A stretch of DNA of 52,864 nt from Bigelowiella natans CCMP2755 (GCA_000320545.1 ADNK01002210.1:1-52864), one strand, 5' to 3'; positions 27,829-39,443 are shown, counted from the stretch's first letter. Numbers and translations: made by a program. Notes: generated by a model not told the origin, from the sequence alone.

Positions 27829-29412
27829 GTAGAAGACAGATGATGAAGACACTAGAGTTAATCATGTAGTGGCGGTAGTATCACTGAAGCTGGACGCATC
27901 AAGGTAAAATATACATATGTTGATGATGTACACGGTCATAATTAATATAAACCACATTGTAATTCTTAGAAAAATGTTTTCTTGTGTCTTGTATAGTATC
28001 ATATTCTTGTTCATAAATCATATTAATAGATAGAAGCTATGATGACTTCCAAAATCTGCTTTTAAGATCCTGCATGTAGGTCTTGTTCGTCGAGAGCGTG
28101 AGTGACTGTGCCCATATAACCATCTCCTCACCAATGCCGCAAGGGGAGGATGAGTTGTTAGCAGTAGATGAAGGAAGAGATGAAGCATCAGCGCCAACAG
28201 GATCAGATGGTGCAGTAGTTGAAGTAGTAGTAGGAGAAGCTGCTCGAGGAATGTGTACACGTGGTGGTAAATGCCTGAAATGATGATGATGACGATGATG
28301 ATGATGACGATGATTATAGCTGTTTCATTGATCATTTCACTACAAGATGGGCTTCTTCTTCTTCTTCTTCTTCTTCTTCTTCTTCTTCTTCGTCGCCGTC
28401 ATTGTCTAGACTCACAACAGCAACTACAAAATGAAGGTAGTTTTGCTACTACTACTACCTCTCTGCAGTAATTCCTCCTCCTTTGGACGTCTCTATCGTG
28501 CCAGTACTACTACTATTACTACTATTACTACTCATCGTGGTTGGCTGTTGTTGCTGCGCTGCTGCGAATATCGTGTCTTGTCCTTCTTTTGCCACTGCTG
28601 CTGCTTTAATGCATATCTGTGGTCTTTCCAGGTGAAACTCAAACTCTGGTTCCCGTAAAAGTGAGGAGGACGTCGACCATCGTCGTGAGAATGATGCTGC
28701 TAAATCCTGCGGAAAGTAATAGTATTAGTAATATATTTTTGTCTTAATGTTTTCGATGAGTAAAAGTGTGTAGGTATCTAGCAGATTAAAGCACAGCACC
28801 ACTAACAATCGGAAAAACTATCAAGAAATGGAGTCGGTTAATACTCTTCGCTTTTGCTTCGTCTTCTTATTCTTCTTCTTTTGTTTTCCTCTTTGCTATA
28901 ATGATTACCACCGTCATCTTCGCCGACATCACCACCATAATATTATTATGATTTATAGCACTGCAACCTCTACTATCACCACCACCACTTCCCTTCTTAC
29001 TATGCTATTATTCACACGATTACCGTTTTTACTCGGTTGGGGGAGGCATAGTGTTTGTAGTCATCTATCCCCTCGCCTCCCTTCCTCTTTGCGTCGTCAC
29101 TCCTTCTTCTTCTTCTATTAATGGAAGGAGCAGCGACGTCACCGATTGCAGTGGAGATCATTGCCCGTATTGTAGCATCTTCAACCGATATCAAAGGCTC
29201 GTGCAGCGTCATACGGTACTAACAATAACAAGTTGCAGTAAACATAATAAAAATAAGAATAGGAATTGATGAATATATTTGTGTCCTGGTGTTGATAGTA
29301 CCAACCATCTTTACATTATTCCACAATTATGCATATATTTCAGTGTATTCTTCTACCGTGTCGCCATATCTGATCGATAGAGGTCACGCAACGGTGCTCT
29401 CTCACTCTAAAG

Positions 29413-29468
<56 letters not shown>

Positions 29469-29579
29469 GCATACAAGTAGGTAGACACTGGTAGTCGTTG
29501 CCATGATGCTCATACTCCGTTTAAATATTACAGTATCTCATTTCAAACAGTATTTGTTGATGTATAAGTAAGCAGCGAA

Positions 29580-29622
<43 letters not shown>

Positions 29623-30086
29623 GAAACAAAACTACCACTACTACTACCTTTGTGTTCATATGCCATTTGCCAGCAGTATGGTGGTGGCCATTATTCTCCC
29701 CATTATTATTATTATGATTATCATTATTTATATCTCCATGCCGCAGTACATGGTTTCCTCCTTTCTCATCAGCAGCCTTCGTCTTAATATCATTACTGTT
29801 AGTCGTCGTCGTCGTCTTCATCACAGGAGCAGGACGATGATGATGAAGCCGAGAATCTATAACGAGGTATAATGCTGCAGCATTTCCAGGCTGCTTTTCT
29901 GCTGCGATGATGGATATATATAAATGAATGAGCGAGAGAGAAGAGACGGAAATTGAATCATGACTAGACTACTTGTTCGCAAATATATTCAATATATTCC
30001 ACCACAATCAATCATCACGCACTCCTACACATTCGAATATAAGGAAGGCTAAGAATGGACTCGATTTTGATGAAAGTTGGATGTGT

Positions 30087-30120
<34 letters not shown>

Positions 30121-30953
30121 CTAGTAGTAAAATACTTAAGGTTTGTTTTCTCGATAATAATAAGGAAACCCTACTCATAATTTGTTCATAATATGAACTA
30201 GTAAGGACAAAAACGTAGGAAAAGAATTAGGAGAAGGGAGGAAATGATTATATTCCATCACCACCTTTTTCTTTGCCTTCTTGTCTCCCTTCTCCATCTC
30301 CTTTTGCATAAAGGAATTGGACAACATCCTCCTCATCCCCATCCCCTCTTTGAGGACTTGATGTAAATCCTTAAAAAAGAGCAACAGTAAAGAAATGAAG
30401 GTAATAGCTAGTTTGATCACCTTCTTCATCATCATTATCATCATCATCATCATTAGCATCATCATATATTTTTATATATACACCCCAAAGTCGAAATCTT
30501 CCATCTGCAATATATTTGCTTCTACAACCTCACATTAATGATCATACTACCAGCAGATATTTCATTTGCCTGAAAATGTAGTGACGGCCACCTAGCCATG
30601 TAAGTAAATAAGTAAATAAGTAAGAATATCGTCCTCATATTCGAGTGAAGAGTTCATCAACCAATCAATCAATCAATCAAGTATCATCATGCATTATTTC
30701 AGCAAAAAATCATCCTTTACTTGTTAAAGCATTATTATCTTTTGCTATTCGCTACTTTGTTCTCTCATCTTTTTCTTACGCACAATTATCATCATCATCA
30801 TCATCAGGAATCAATCGTCGTCTCATAAAAAGCACCTTCCAAATTCAGCCTTCAACCTCCATGCACTTGCTTTAATATGGGTGTATATCGGTCCTCCTCC
30901 TCCTGAACAAATTTAGTAGAAGGAGTATTCGCGGTTTATGACATTATAAAACA

Positions 30954-30989
<36 letters not shown>

Positions 30990-33079
30990 ACACACATGGC
31001 TAAAGAATATAAATTAGGCGCACATTCATTCGACGACATGGAATTTTTCATGTAATACCTTTTCATAATGCAACATTCTAGCATCATAACAAAGTAATTG
31101 ATATTACAATAATAAGAGGGCCATCGGCACCATCATCAACAGCACAAATATCATCATACTACCACTGATATGAGTGCCATCGCTGAGAGGAATGTAACAG
31201 TCGAGGGTATTGATATCGACGAAAGCTATGTTTAAAGGGGGGGTGGTTAATTGAGAAATGCATAATTGACTTTATTCATATATGAATATAATATGTATGT
31301 ATATAAATGTGGAAAAGTGATGATGTATCAAGGAGTAGGCATCGTTTATTATCTCCGATTGACGTTTTAATTTGACTGAAGCTGAAAGCTATTCATGTAA
31401 GAGGAGCCGCATGCACCGACAAATAAATTGCCATTGAATTACTTCGAGTATTCATGAGTAGATCGTAGTTGCATTTTATATGCTACCCGAATATCGGAGC
31501 ATAGCTTGGATGATTTTAATGAGCTCATTTATCGGTGCTTCAGGAGGACCAATACCAATCGATCCAGACGATGATGATGATGGCGGTATCACCTCTTCCT
31601 CACTGATGATAGATCAGTATGATGATCACTTTTACGAATATTTTGAATCGGGAACAAAAAAGGAAAATCTCCGCGGTGGGTGGTGGTGTGTTGTAGATGT
31701 AATTGTTGCTATTGTTGTTGTAGATGTTGTTTGAGCCATATCGAGTAGTTAGTTGGTGGTGTATGCGACACGTCCAAAATCGTTGCTTTAATGTCCCTCC
31801 TCCAAGAATCATGAGTGATCATCCATTTATTATTTAATCTAAAGTAGTTACTACTACTACTACTACCACTACTCCTACTACTACTTGTGATGCAAATAAT
31901 ACAATTAGGAGCAGTAGGAACACAATTAATTACTGTTGTTCTCATAATAAATTATTATCAATTATTCTTATTATTTATTATTATTTATTATTATTATTGT
32001 TATTATTACATGGAGCTTGTCCGACGGTAGAATTCTCTCGCCCTCTCTGCCCATTTGTTGTTTCAGGAGGGGGAGAAGGAGGAGGAACAGAAGGAATAGA
32101 AAGAATAGAAGAACAGCATAAACGGTCATCGTCATCGTCATCGTCATCACCATCTTGACTATCGTGAATCATGGAATAAGGGATCTTGGAGGCAATCAAT
32201 CTTCGAATACTACTTCATTTAAACAGCAGTATATGATGATTACGATAAAAATAGACTCACCCGCAACGCTGAAAAGCATATTTGGTTCCAAGATTTTTGC
32301 GTATTGCACAGTCATATTATGTGCTTGACCTTTCGATTGTTCAGATAACAAATAATATTATATAAGCTCATAATGATCATAAGCAGATTATAAACATTAA
32401 TTTTCAAAGAGCGGTAGAAGTAGCACGCAGGCAGCTGAGTTTGAAGATATTCATAGCACTTTATGAAGAAGAAGAAGAAGAAGAAGAAGAAGAAGAAGAG
32501 AGAATACGGAATAGATATTATAATTTAATACCATATCAGGTAGGGGACTGTCTGCTACCTATATAGGATACTAGCCGCTCTACTACGACTACTACTACTA
32601 CTACTACTACTACTACAACAACTACAACAACTGGCCTGCTACTGTTACTGTTACTGTTTACTGTTAACTGTTCACTGTTAACTACTACAACAACTACAAC
32701 AACTGGCCTGCTACTGTTACTGTTAACTGTTCACTGTTAACTGCTTACTGTTAACTGTTCACTGTTAACTGCTACAGCTGCTGTTACTACTACTGCTACT
32801 ACTAATACTAATACTGCTACCATCTGGGACTGTCTGCCTCAAGGATAACCGCTCTAGAATCAGCATAGCCCTACCATCACCAAGCGAAAAGAATAATAAT
32901 AATGATGATGATGATAACAGGCGAACAAACGAGCAAACACCATCAGTAAAAAAAAAAGGAGGGAAAAGTAGAGATTTAATGGAAAAATAGAAAATCTGAT
33001 TATATATCAAGGGGGGAAAATATTTTTCGCTAAAATTAAAAGAACCGGCAGGAAGATTGTATTTTTGTTGAGTTTCTGT

Positions 33080-33119
<40 letters not shown>

Positions 33120-33150
33120 ATTGTTTGAGCTTGGCTATTCACAACCACAC

Positions 33151-33188
<38 letters not shown>

Positions 33189-35356
33189 TTTATTGTTTGA
33201 GCTGGGCTATTCACAACCACCAGCACTACCTCTTGTCCTTTCGAAATTCAACCTAATATCAAATAGAGGAGGAGAGTATTACACACACACACACACACGT
33301 ACACACGCGTATTAACATAATAACATACCCTTCCACATGTCCATACACGTGAATGGTCCGATCCAACTCCTAGGATCGTCGGTTTGAGAGCTGCTCTGCC
33401 TCTCATCATCGTCATCCACGTGATATCATTATCCGCAATCTTATTAATACTACTTCTTTTATCTTTAGAAGAAGATGAAGAAGAGGATGAGTTGTTGCGT
33501 TTATGCAAACTCCTTCCGTGGTTTGTATGTTCGTCGCCACCTGAGGAGGAGTGTATAAAAGAAGTCAAATTTTTTAGTAGTATGCAAAGTATGGGTATGA
33601 TGTACCACCAATGTGATTTTGCCTCTTCTTTTCTTTTCTCTTCTCTATGTGTATCATGTCAATCATCCAAAGCGATAACACTGAACAACCGATATACGGA
33701 AAGTAGAGCTAACAATAACCTTTAATATTTATTTATATATTTGTTTATCTACGTATTTATTATCAAGGAGAATATATTTGTTTATCTACGTATTTATCAT
33801 CATGGAGAATTTTAATTACGTCCATTAAGATTTTCCACTTCGCTGCTCGCAGCTTCGTCGTGAGGTAGGGAAATGTTAGACTTGATATCTCGTAGAATAA
33901 CTCTAATCAGCATGATCATCAACAACGACGTCAGTTAGCAGCATGAGCAGCAGCAACAACAACATCTGAATTGCTAGTTGGTCTATCAATCATCGTGTAT
34001 TCGAGATCAACAAACTATGATCCAGGCAAGTGGGAAAGCAAGTGGGTAAACAAACTCACATTCAATGCGAAACCGGTTTAAAAAAAGTGAAGAAGAAGAA
34101 GAAAAAGACGTTGAAAGTTTTCATATATTCTGCTTGATGCTAACAATAAGGATGATAGAAATTATAGCAATAAAACAAATACAAAGACTATAGCAACGAG
34201 TAAATGAGAATGGCATCATCATCTTTGTTATTGAGATGAAGAAGATACTTCTTCAGTTAGTGGTGATGGTTGGGGTCCAAACAACATTCATCAATTTTGT
34301 AATCTCAAATTAGTCGTCATCATCTTCATCATCATTATCGTCATCATCCTTATCATCATCACCTGGAGTCAATTGTATTCATGACAAGCTCCTCAATTTC
34401 GAGAGAAGTGTTGGTAAGGATCAGCGATCTAATGATTGCATAGGAGGGGAGGAGGAGGAGGAGGAGGAGGAGGAGGAGTATCATCATTTACGATGTGTGA
34501 CAACCAACCATATTTTTGTTTGTTATCACTCATCATGCTTTAGGACTTCTTCACCGTAGACATGAGAGGATTGAAAATGAAGAACGCTGTTCTTCGGAGA
34601 ACGGGGAATCTCTTCTTCCCCCACCCCCTGATCCTCCTCCTCCTCCTCCTCGTGATGCAAATTGTGCACTAGTTGGAAAATTAAGATGCATAATCCCAGA
34701 TCTTCCAACTTCCATCTGCATTCCTTTTACCACTACCCGGCTGGGCGTTTCTGATAATTCACCATCAATGAAAACACACACACACGCAGAGAGAGAGAGA
34801 GAGAGAGTGAGAGAGAGAGAGATACATCTATTCAAGTAAGAACGCTGCTGGTAAATTCTACCAAACACTTCGAAGAGATTGAGCTCAATCGCAATCTGGT
34901 CCACAGTGATTCTCGTTACCTTTGTTAGTAAAAGAGAAGAAAAGGAAAAAAATAATCATCAAAACAACAACAAGAAGAAGAAGAAGAGGAATGTAAATCG
35001 GTACTGCTACTCTTGTAGAAATTAGTTATGGACATCGAATATTAAGTAATATTTGATAATGACTCTGATGACTGCGACGACTCGGGTGACTAGTTGGTGG
35101 CAGGGCCAACACATCTTAGCTGGTTAACAACTGAGCGAAAAAAAATTCTATCTTCCTCCCTCTCACTTTCTTCCTACCTACTTTTAACCCTACCCCCTAT
35201 GAAATACGGTATGTAACATAAGCCATGAGTGGGAAGGGGTAAATGCATGTTTAGAAAACATCATCATCATCATCATACGGTATACTACCCATTCTGGAAA
35301 ACCAAGGATGGCGCAATCTTCGGGAATTATGCTCAAGCGCTCAATAATGAATTTTC
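2889..35356 (-). CDS. VPS13-family lipid transfer protein, giant multi-exon gene (5' end not located)
   Basis: Family role: VPS13 proteins are rod-like bridges at membrane contact sites; a hydrophobic groove built of RBG repeats carries glycerophospholipids and C-terminal domains bind adaptors or membrane. Seen here: more than 40 minus-strand exons, most with matching phase (continuous from 31,602 to 13,591). Family hallmarks include the RBG-like stretch LPRLRVTLVD...LPRLRLIF, WKLLVEP, the VAB-type repeat YWLRNMTGARLRYW and its relatives (ELVNNTSLVL, FWVTNHFQ, FVLVNS), SLQIDN, and a PH-like C-terminus. Exons from 30,369 down encode roughly 5,700 residues against about 3,100-4,400 in well-known members. 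The excess is low-complexity Asn/Asp/Ser/Gln/His/Thr sequence. The N-terminal chorein motif and initiator Met were not recognised; the stop assumed here is TGA at 2889. Which VPS13 subfamily it belongs to is unknown. Confidence 0.85.
4921..9134 (-). CDS. VPS13-like gene: 4.2-kb exon, C-terminal rod region
   Basis: One open exon of 4,214 nt with acceptor CTGATAG at the start and donor CAG/GTGTGT at 4920. It opens FIDDVMIEKVSIEAAYINGT. Family-like parts are KIFWIGIQSLQIDNSNIFMD (compare the SLQIDNQ motif of VPS13), SLQRWHGVHRSIEYLGVALQ, ELNLEPWWLEHMF and FEHIEISPIHVMLAVPP. The second half is almost entirely low-complexity Ser/Asn/Gln/Lys/His sequence, with a Gln run at 5.55 kb and a basic patch near the end (WHEAKAKLRNIRRTFKPFRL). 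The donor joins in phase to 4677. I see no clear ATG2_CAD-type helix bundle, so it is either diverged or lost. Confidence 0.8.
9188..13712 (-). CDS. VPS13-like gene: linker exons with coiled coil and C2-like piece
   Basis: Exon 13712-13591 joins in phase to the 4.7-kb exon. An exon of about 13043-12679 holds a His/Gln run and a heptad-like helix (MFEWLNMLKNTRNKLRNQK). Exon 10920-10846 ends LIVKVYQK; 10664-10511 has ISAYGDDELGEGRFDLSGLK, resembling the start and end of a C2 domain but with too little between them. The chain 10664, 10373-10302 and 10046-10024 is in phase. Exon 9447-9188 is charged and Ser-rich (SQIDEQIYAHKQ). Phases at 13591, 12679, 10024, 9447 and 9134 were not all reconciled, so small exons may be missing. 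Introns here are rich in (ATG)n, (TAG)n and GT repeats. Confidence 0.55.
13252..13419. repeat. 86-bp tandem duplication with splice-like cores
   Basis: Two nearly identical units start at 13252 and 13338. On the minus strand each contains ...CACAG, the 9 bases GTTGTAGCT, then GTAAGTTCC: a good acceptor and donor around a potential 9-nt exon (Val-Val-Ala). It lies in an intron of the VPS13-like gene between exons 13712-13591 and about 13043-12679. Confidence 0.85.
14124..18812 (-). CDS. VPS13-like gene: 4.7-kb exon with end of RBG rod and VAB/SHR-binding region
   Basis: A single exon of 4,689 nt. The acceptor at 18813 joins in phase with the donor at 19053; the donor GTACTA follows at 14123. 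The N-terminal part has NIYKYWYISDKDHLEPLF, then the VPS13 signature LPRLRVTLVD and WKLLVEP. The repeat series of the VAB (adaptor-binding) region then starts with YWLRNMTGARLRYWNS and continues with ELVNNTSLVLDVL, PLKVENLLFSTVDYM, KFWVTNHFQRTTLRIR and KFVLVNSIGRHS; each repeat has the expected Asn. Asn, Gln, His, Asp/Glu and Thr runs coded by trinucleotide repeats are inserted between repeats. VAB repeats in VPS13 bind Pro-x-Pro adaptors, which is inferred for this protein. Confidence 0.85.
19053..25468 (-). CDS. VPS13-like gene: exons 25468 to 19053
   Basis: In-phase exons: 25468-25261, 25061-24277, 24188-23867, 23578-23194, 23039-22719, 22554-22300, 22112-22076, 21958-21937, 21878-21763, 21372-21283, 21136-21079 and 20776-19053. 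VPS13-like features include DPLVLDFPLGVRLNMVYP, a Lys/Glu-rich helix, FMANYAEFYPGVAGIVSIER, SLFIEFYG, FLTPLAAIFPSFL, RVSALSGLVISITTDILEEY and SVKYITAGYPKSARISKE. The 23578 exon carries an acidic tract and a nine-Arg run; the 20776 exon opens with TPG followed by Thr and Ala runs from (ACT)n and (GCT)n. Very small exons (37 and 22 nt) fit between neighbours only in one phase. Confidence 0.78.
25625..30369 (-). CDS. VPS13-like gene: exons 30369 to 25625
   Basis: Phase-compatible exons: 30369-30265, 30134-30029, 29856-29648, 29218-29033, 28706-28459, 28274-28047, 27826-27742, 27469-27313, 26614-26540 and 26422-25625. RBG-like pieces include FIKIESILSLPYIRM, EPEFEFHLERPQICIKAAA, RIPLIVHNELSGLLTCRI and RFPVHIGLLIETETTRFCAQ. 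Low-complexity inserts separate them: poly-Asp, a Met run translated from (ATG)n at 27.8 kb, a Pro run at 26.4 kb, and an Asp/Glu-rich segment in the 26422 exon. Each donor/acceptor pair completes a codon in the chosen frame, which is the main support for this chain. Confidence 0.75.
31163..35356 (-). CDS. VPS13-like gene: N-terminal-side exons (provisional)
   Basis: Candidate exons are 35356-35289 (IERLSIIPEDCAILGFPEW), 34919-34862 (VTRITVDQIAIELNLFEVF) and 34750-34555 (ETPSRVVVKGMQMEVGRSG), which join in phase. Next come open stretches with plausible splice sites near 33560-33340, 32199-31990 and 31860-31740, whose phases I could not reconcile. Then 31602-31487 (PEAPINELIKIIQAMLRYS) and a 20-nt exon 31182-31163 join in phase to the well-supported exon at 30369. 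Alternating hydrophobic residues fit RBG strands. Further minus-strand open stretches at 36.0-36.4 kb, such as the one containing GEGAIEYYYEKEASRKDIA, may hold still earlier exons. The order is clear but several boundaries are guesses. Confidence 0.45.
32610..32772. repeat. CTGTTAACTGTT minisatellite
   Basis: A unit beginning CTACTACAACAACTACAACA and running into TGGCCTGCTACTGTTACTG starts at 32610 and again at 32683. Each copy is followed by several 6-12 bp CTGTTA/CTGTTAACTGTT subrepeats. It sits next to a (CTA)n run, from which it probably grew. No coding potential was noted. Confidence 0.8.
33075..33225. repeat. Duplicated GT-block unit
   Basis: Two GT microsatellites are each followed by the same unique sequence (TTTATTGTTTGAGCT, then GGCTATTCACAACCAC), so the whole microsatellite-plus-flank unit of roughly 70 bp was duplicated. 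The copies differ by a few bases. Confidence 0.8.
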
Positions 35357-35432
35357 CTATGACGATGTTAAAACCACGTCACATGGTCAATATCGTTTTT
35401 CTCTACATCTATAAGTAATATCAACCACCACC

Positions 35433-35474
<42 letters not shown>

Positions 35475-36521
35475 GGTACCTTCCCAGAAGTCAGAAGTCC
35501 ATGACGAATACGTGGAAGACTCCCCGTTGTCTATAATCTGGTAGTAATGAAGGACGACGACGAAACTTAAAGATGAGTACTTGTCGAATGAACAGCATCT
35601 TCAGAAATAGAGTGTACTAGAATAGCAGGTCAACAGGGGGGATAGAAAGTAGTGGGCACGTGGCAGTTTGTGCTTTCTTTGTTTGACAGCGGTAGCAAGC
35701 AAGTCGGTGCACACGTGCGTGCAAATATGATGAAGATGATGATGATGATGTAAATATGATGATGCACTCATGCACTAATAATAACGATGGTGATGAAGAT
35801 TTAAAGGCACCTCTTTTTTGTCCCCCCCATTGATATCTAGAGGTTTCAGGTTTATGGGCAGGATTTGCTTGAGCAGAAAGTTGCCCACATGTCTATGAAC
35901 GAATAACAAATAGATAGTTAACTGTGGCAGCAATAGAGAATACCCATGCTTCTACCTAACTATTACCTTGTGAATTCTTCCATATTTTTCTACTCTACAC
36001 TACAAAGGGATTTTATCGTTGTTAATGATGTGATTCTCCGGCCTCCCCCCAGAAATATCGTTGTCCTCTCGTACAGCCTTCCTCTTGTAGTTCCCTGCTT
36101 GTCGGTTTGTCCTTTTCAGTTAGGTTGCCCTGGACACACGTTATCGCCATCCTAAGAGGATAGGTAGCCAACAGTAAAAGAAGCAGCATGCACATCTTTG
36201 ACTCATTCCGACTTCATTGCACTTTTTCCTCTCATTCCCGAAGAAGCAGCTAGCTCAACAAATCGTGCAGCGATCAATCTACATACTAACGATAAAGCAA
36301 TGCCTACGCTGCAACATCAATGGCTATATCTTTCCTACTCGCTTCCTTCTCATAGTAATATTCTATCGCACCTTCACCCATCCGCACCAATCGAGGAGCT
36401 CCGGGAGCTTCAACTTTGCCGATTAGATGAATAGGGGGAGAAATTATGTTCAAATTCTAATTACAAAAATAAAAAATTAAGAAATAATGCAGTTGTCGTA
36501 GCACTAAAATGACATGTGAAC

Positions 36522-37996
36522 ATGTCGCGAAATAGGGTTATTGTCGCAAAGGGAAAAAGCCAAGCAATAATGAATGAATGTGCCGTTCAGTTGATCAGTA
36601 TCGAACAGAGAAAGCAGGAGCAAGACCTGCTTCAAGCTCCGATCCCCCTCCGCAATAGTAATAATTGCTCTGAAGAAACAGCAGAGATTCACCTGGTGCC
36701 TGGTGCTGTTGCTGGTAGGGTTGGTTTGTGGTTGGAAACTGTTGGCTGTAGGACTTCAGTTTATCCTTGAGTATACAACGATCTCACACATGCTCCACTG
36801 ATGACGACGAAAACGATTTGCTGCTGGGTCTTCACGGCGACGATCTTCCTTCTCGCTGGAAGTAAGACTAACGCAACGACTGCTAAAGATAATAGGGAAC
36901 ATCTTCAGGTAATTCTAAAGAAACAATTATTGCTGCCATTTGGATATCGCTTTGGCGCCTCAAACGACTAATCATTGAACGTGTAGGCACTCTATCGATG
37001 GTATATCCGTATGTCCACTGAACGAAAAGCCTGTGTCGGGATTCTCGAAGGCCTCTCAAAGGCGCACCTTAGATTCAAGTCGCGGTTGATCGAAGATATG
37101 CAGCATTATAATGCCATGATAGATGCTAAAGCAAATCGAGTAAGAACCAATTGGAGAATAATAATCAACCAATTATACGCTGTTGGCTATTTTCATTGAT
37201 CGATCGATCACCCAAAAACAGGAGATTCAAACAATATCCTCTGTCTACTGCAGTCACTCATGTTGATCTTTGATAAAATTTATAGCAAAGAAGAAGAAAA
37301 AGATGAGGAGGAGGGCTGGGAAATGCAGTGATTTGTATGGTTGTGTTGCTTGCTTGCTGGCAATATTGCGCCATAGTACATCGCTATCCTTGAATTAATC
37401 GGTTTCTTCAATATTACACTATAACATTGGATTATGTTCCTCCTCCTTCCTTCCGAAAGTTGAAGGTGAACGACACTGTATTGATATGTGGGTATCCGGA
37501 TGAGAACTTAAACGCAAAGACAGGTTGTGTTGTAGTCGTAGTAATAGTAAGTAGCAGTGCTGCTGGTGGTGGTAAAGCGTATCGTGAGCATTAATTTGAT
37601 ACACAGATACATTATTACGACATCGTACACGTATTGTTATCATTATCATTAAATCCGTTGTTTGTTTTTGATTTGATATCGATCTACTTTTATGTAGGCC
37701 GGGTTGTGTCCTCTATCGGCGGTGTTGTTGCTCGGATGATGACGATGACGACGACGGCAACAAGAAGTGGCCAACACAACAATAATAATAAGAAGAAACC
37801 CATAGAATACTCCCAAGGAAGTCGCAAAGCATGGTTGGACAATAAAAACTTCGTCGGAGATCAGACCGCGGAGGATTTAGGTGTGGCGCCATCTTCTTCT
37901 TCTTCTTCTTCTTCTTCTTCTTCTTCTTCTGCTCCTGAGTATCTGTTGGTTGATATCACTTTACCAACAAACAAGGTGCCACTACCTAATCTGTAG
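36522..37996 (+). CDS. Unrecognised multi-exon protein (provisional)
   Basis: Three coding blocks on the plus strand. 36522-36770 begins MSRNRVIVAKGKSQAIMNE and continues with a Gln/Glu-rich helix. 36801-36908 has an in-frame ATG and reads MTTKTICCWVFTATIFLLAG, like a signal peptide, then donor CAG/GTAATT. It joins in phase to 36987-37139 (ALYRWYIRMSTERKACVGI, a charged helix) with donor CGA/GTAAGA. A last block, 37698-37996, ends in a Ser run from (TCT)n and the tail YLLVDITLPTNKVPLPNL before a stop; its acceptor phase does not match exon 37139, so an exon is missing or the boundary is wrong. Either 36801 starts a secreted protein, or a pyrimidine-rich acceptor near 36859 makes it an internal exon of the gene starting at 36522. 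No family recognised. Confidence 0.4.
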
Positions 37997-37998
37997 AT

Positions 37999-39025
37999 TG
38001 GTGGGAGAAAAGGAGGAGGAGAAGAAGCTATGTATGATACAACTACGCAATCATTGATATCACAAAATAAAAATTTCCCCTGCCTTTTCAAAGGAAAGCG
38101 ACTATATTATCAATTATTCCAAAAACAGCACTCAAAGTCGATCTCGGAAGTTTCGTTCCAGAACAGAAGAATTCAAATACACAAGAAACATCTTCTCAAA
38201 AAGGTGGTAGAAGTTAGTATAGTATAGATAGATTTGGAGCGGCGGCTAAGTAGCTGCTGATGGTGCAGGTGCAGGTGCAGCTTTGCGAAATAAAACATTT
38301 TGTGTTCTTCTTCGTGTTTGTTGTGTGTTTGTTGTGTGTATGTGTGTGTGTATGTGTGTGTGTGTGTGTGTTGTGATATCAATAAATATACAGTAATAGT
38401 GTAATATGTAATGGAGACACGGGAGGTAGGGACCGGGAGGGTGAAATAATCTGTATTTTATGTTCGCCTACTGCAAGATCATCATGATTGCCTCCTAGTC
38501 ATTGCCATGCTCTCTCTATTCGTCATTTTGTCCTAATCCCTTTTCTTGTTTTACCATATATTTCAATTGCATCGTTCTTCATTAAGATGCCTGATGAGGC
38601 ATTTGCATACTGGCGAAAGTAAGAATATCAGAGGGGAATAATAATACAGAGAAAGAGAGACTGCGATATAGAGAGAGTTCTCCATCTTATATTCAATAAT
38701 CTTGCTTCGGGTGCATTTTATTGAGTACTAATGAGTAGTAGTAGTGACAATAAGAATAAGAAAGGTGGAGTATTAGATCATGTCGTAATAGTAGATTGAC
38801 GTCAGAATATCTAATGTTACCATGCACAAAATTCGATGATTTTTCTTCTTTTTTTTTTTTTTAATATTTCCCCGGAGACTTTGTATTTTGCATGATCAAT
38901 ATCGCCTCATTATCAACTTCAGAAAGTTCCGCCGAGAGCTTTTGAAAATGCGTAAGCAAGGATATAGAGATGATATCAAGAATTTAAGGGTGATCATCAT
39001 CATCATCATCATAGCTAAACATATT
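37999..39025. other. Region without supported gene
   Basis: It contains GT repeats (38.34-38.37 kb), a poly-T run (about 38.85 kb) and short open stretches of biased composition. One short exon-like piece on the plus strand (38925-38953, acceptor TTCAG and donor GTAAGC) has no partner I can join to it. Confidence 0.4.
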
Positions 39026-39026
39026 A

Positions 39027-39176
39027 GAGACAGCAATGTTATATGTTATAGGACTCTGTCTCATCATAGCGTAACATACTATCAGAGACAGCTGTGTTAT
39101 ATGTTATTGGACTGTGTCTCGACTATATAAATTCATATTAGAGACAACAGTGTTATATGTTATAAAACTCTGTCTT
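39027..39176. repeat. Three tandem 56-bp units with inverted GAGACAG/CTGTCTC ends
   Basis: Units at 39027-39062, 39085-39120 and 39141-39176 each run GAGACAG, about 22 bases containing TGTTATATGTTAT, then CTGTCTC or a close variant, separated by 20-22 bases. Each can fold as a hairpin with a 7-bp stem. Copies are about 85% alike, so the array is older than most local microsatellites. No terminal target-site duplication is obvious. Confidence 0.75.
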
Positions 39177-39443
39177 CGACTATATTAGTGGGAGGGGGGT
39201 AGTGGAGTACTGTTGCTGTGTAGATTTACGAATAAATTATGTAGATATACTACATTGATAATATGTACATATATATCATGTTTATCGTAAAAGGCTTTAA
39301 GATCGGTGGCCGAAGAAGCACTGGCTAGCAAGCTTCCTAGCAAATACGATGGAGGTACATCAAATATAGGAATACTAACAATGCATCACATAGTACATAG
39401 GTGAGGTATAAATTCACAGATACATTCATCGCAGACACCTATG

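Noticed and set aside
31480-31734. Plus-strand open frame reading GGPIPIDPDDDDDGG
   Set aside because: The minus strand at 31602-31487 has good acceptor and donor sites and joins in phase to neighbouring VPS13-like exons.
35229-35414. Plus-strand open frame with PFWKTKDGAIFGNYAQ
   Set aside because: It is plausible as protein but without partner exons; the minus-strand exon 35356-35289 joins in phase to 34919. Not fully excluded.
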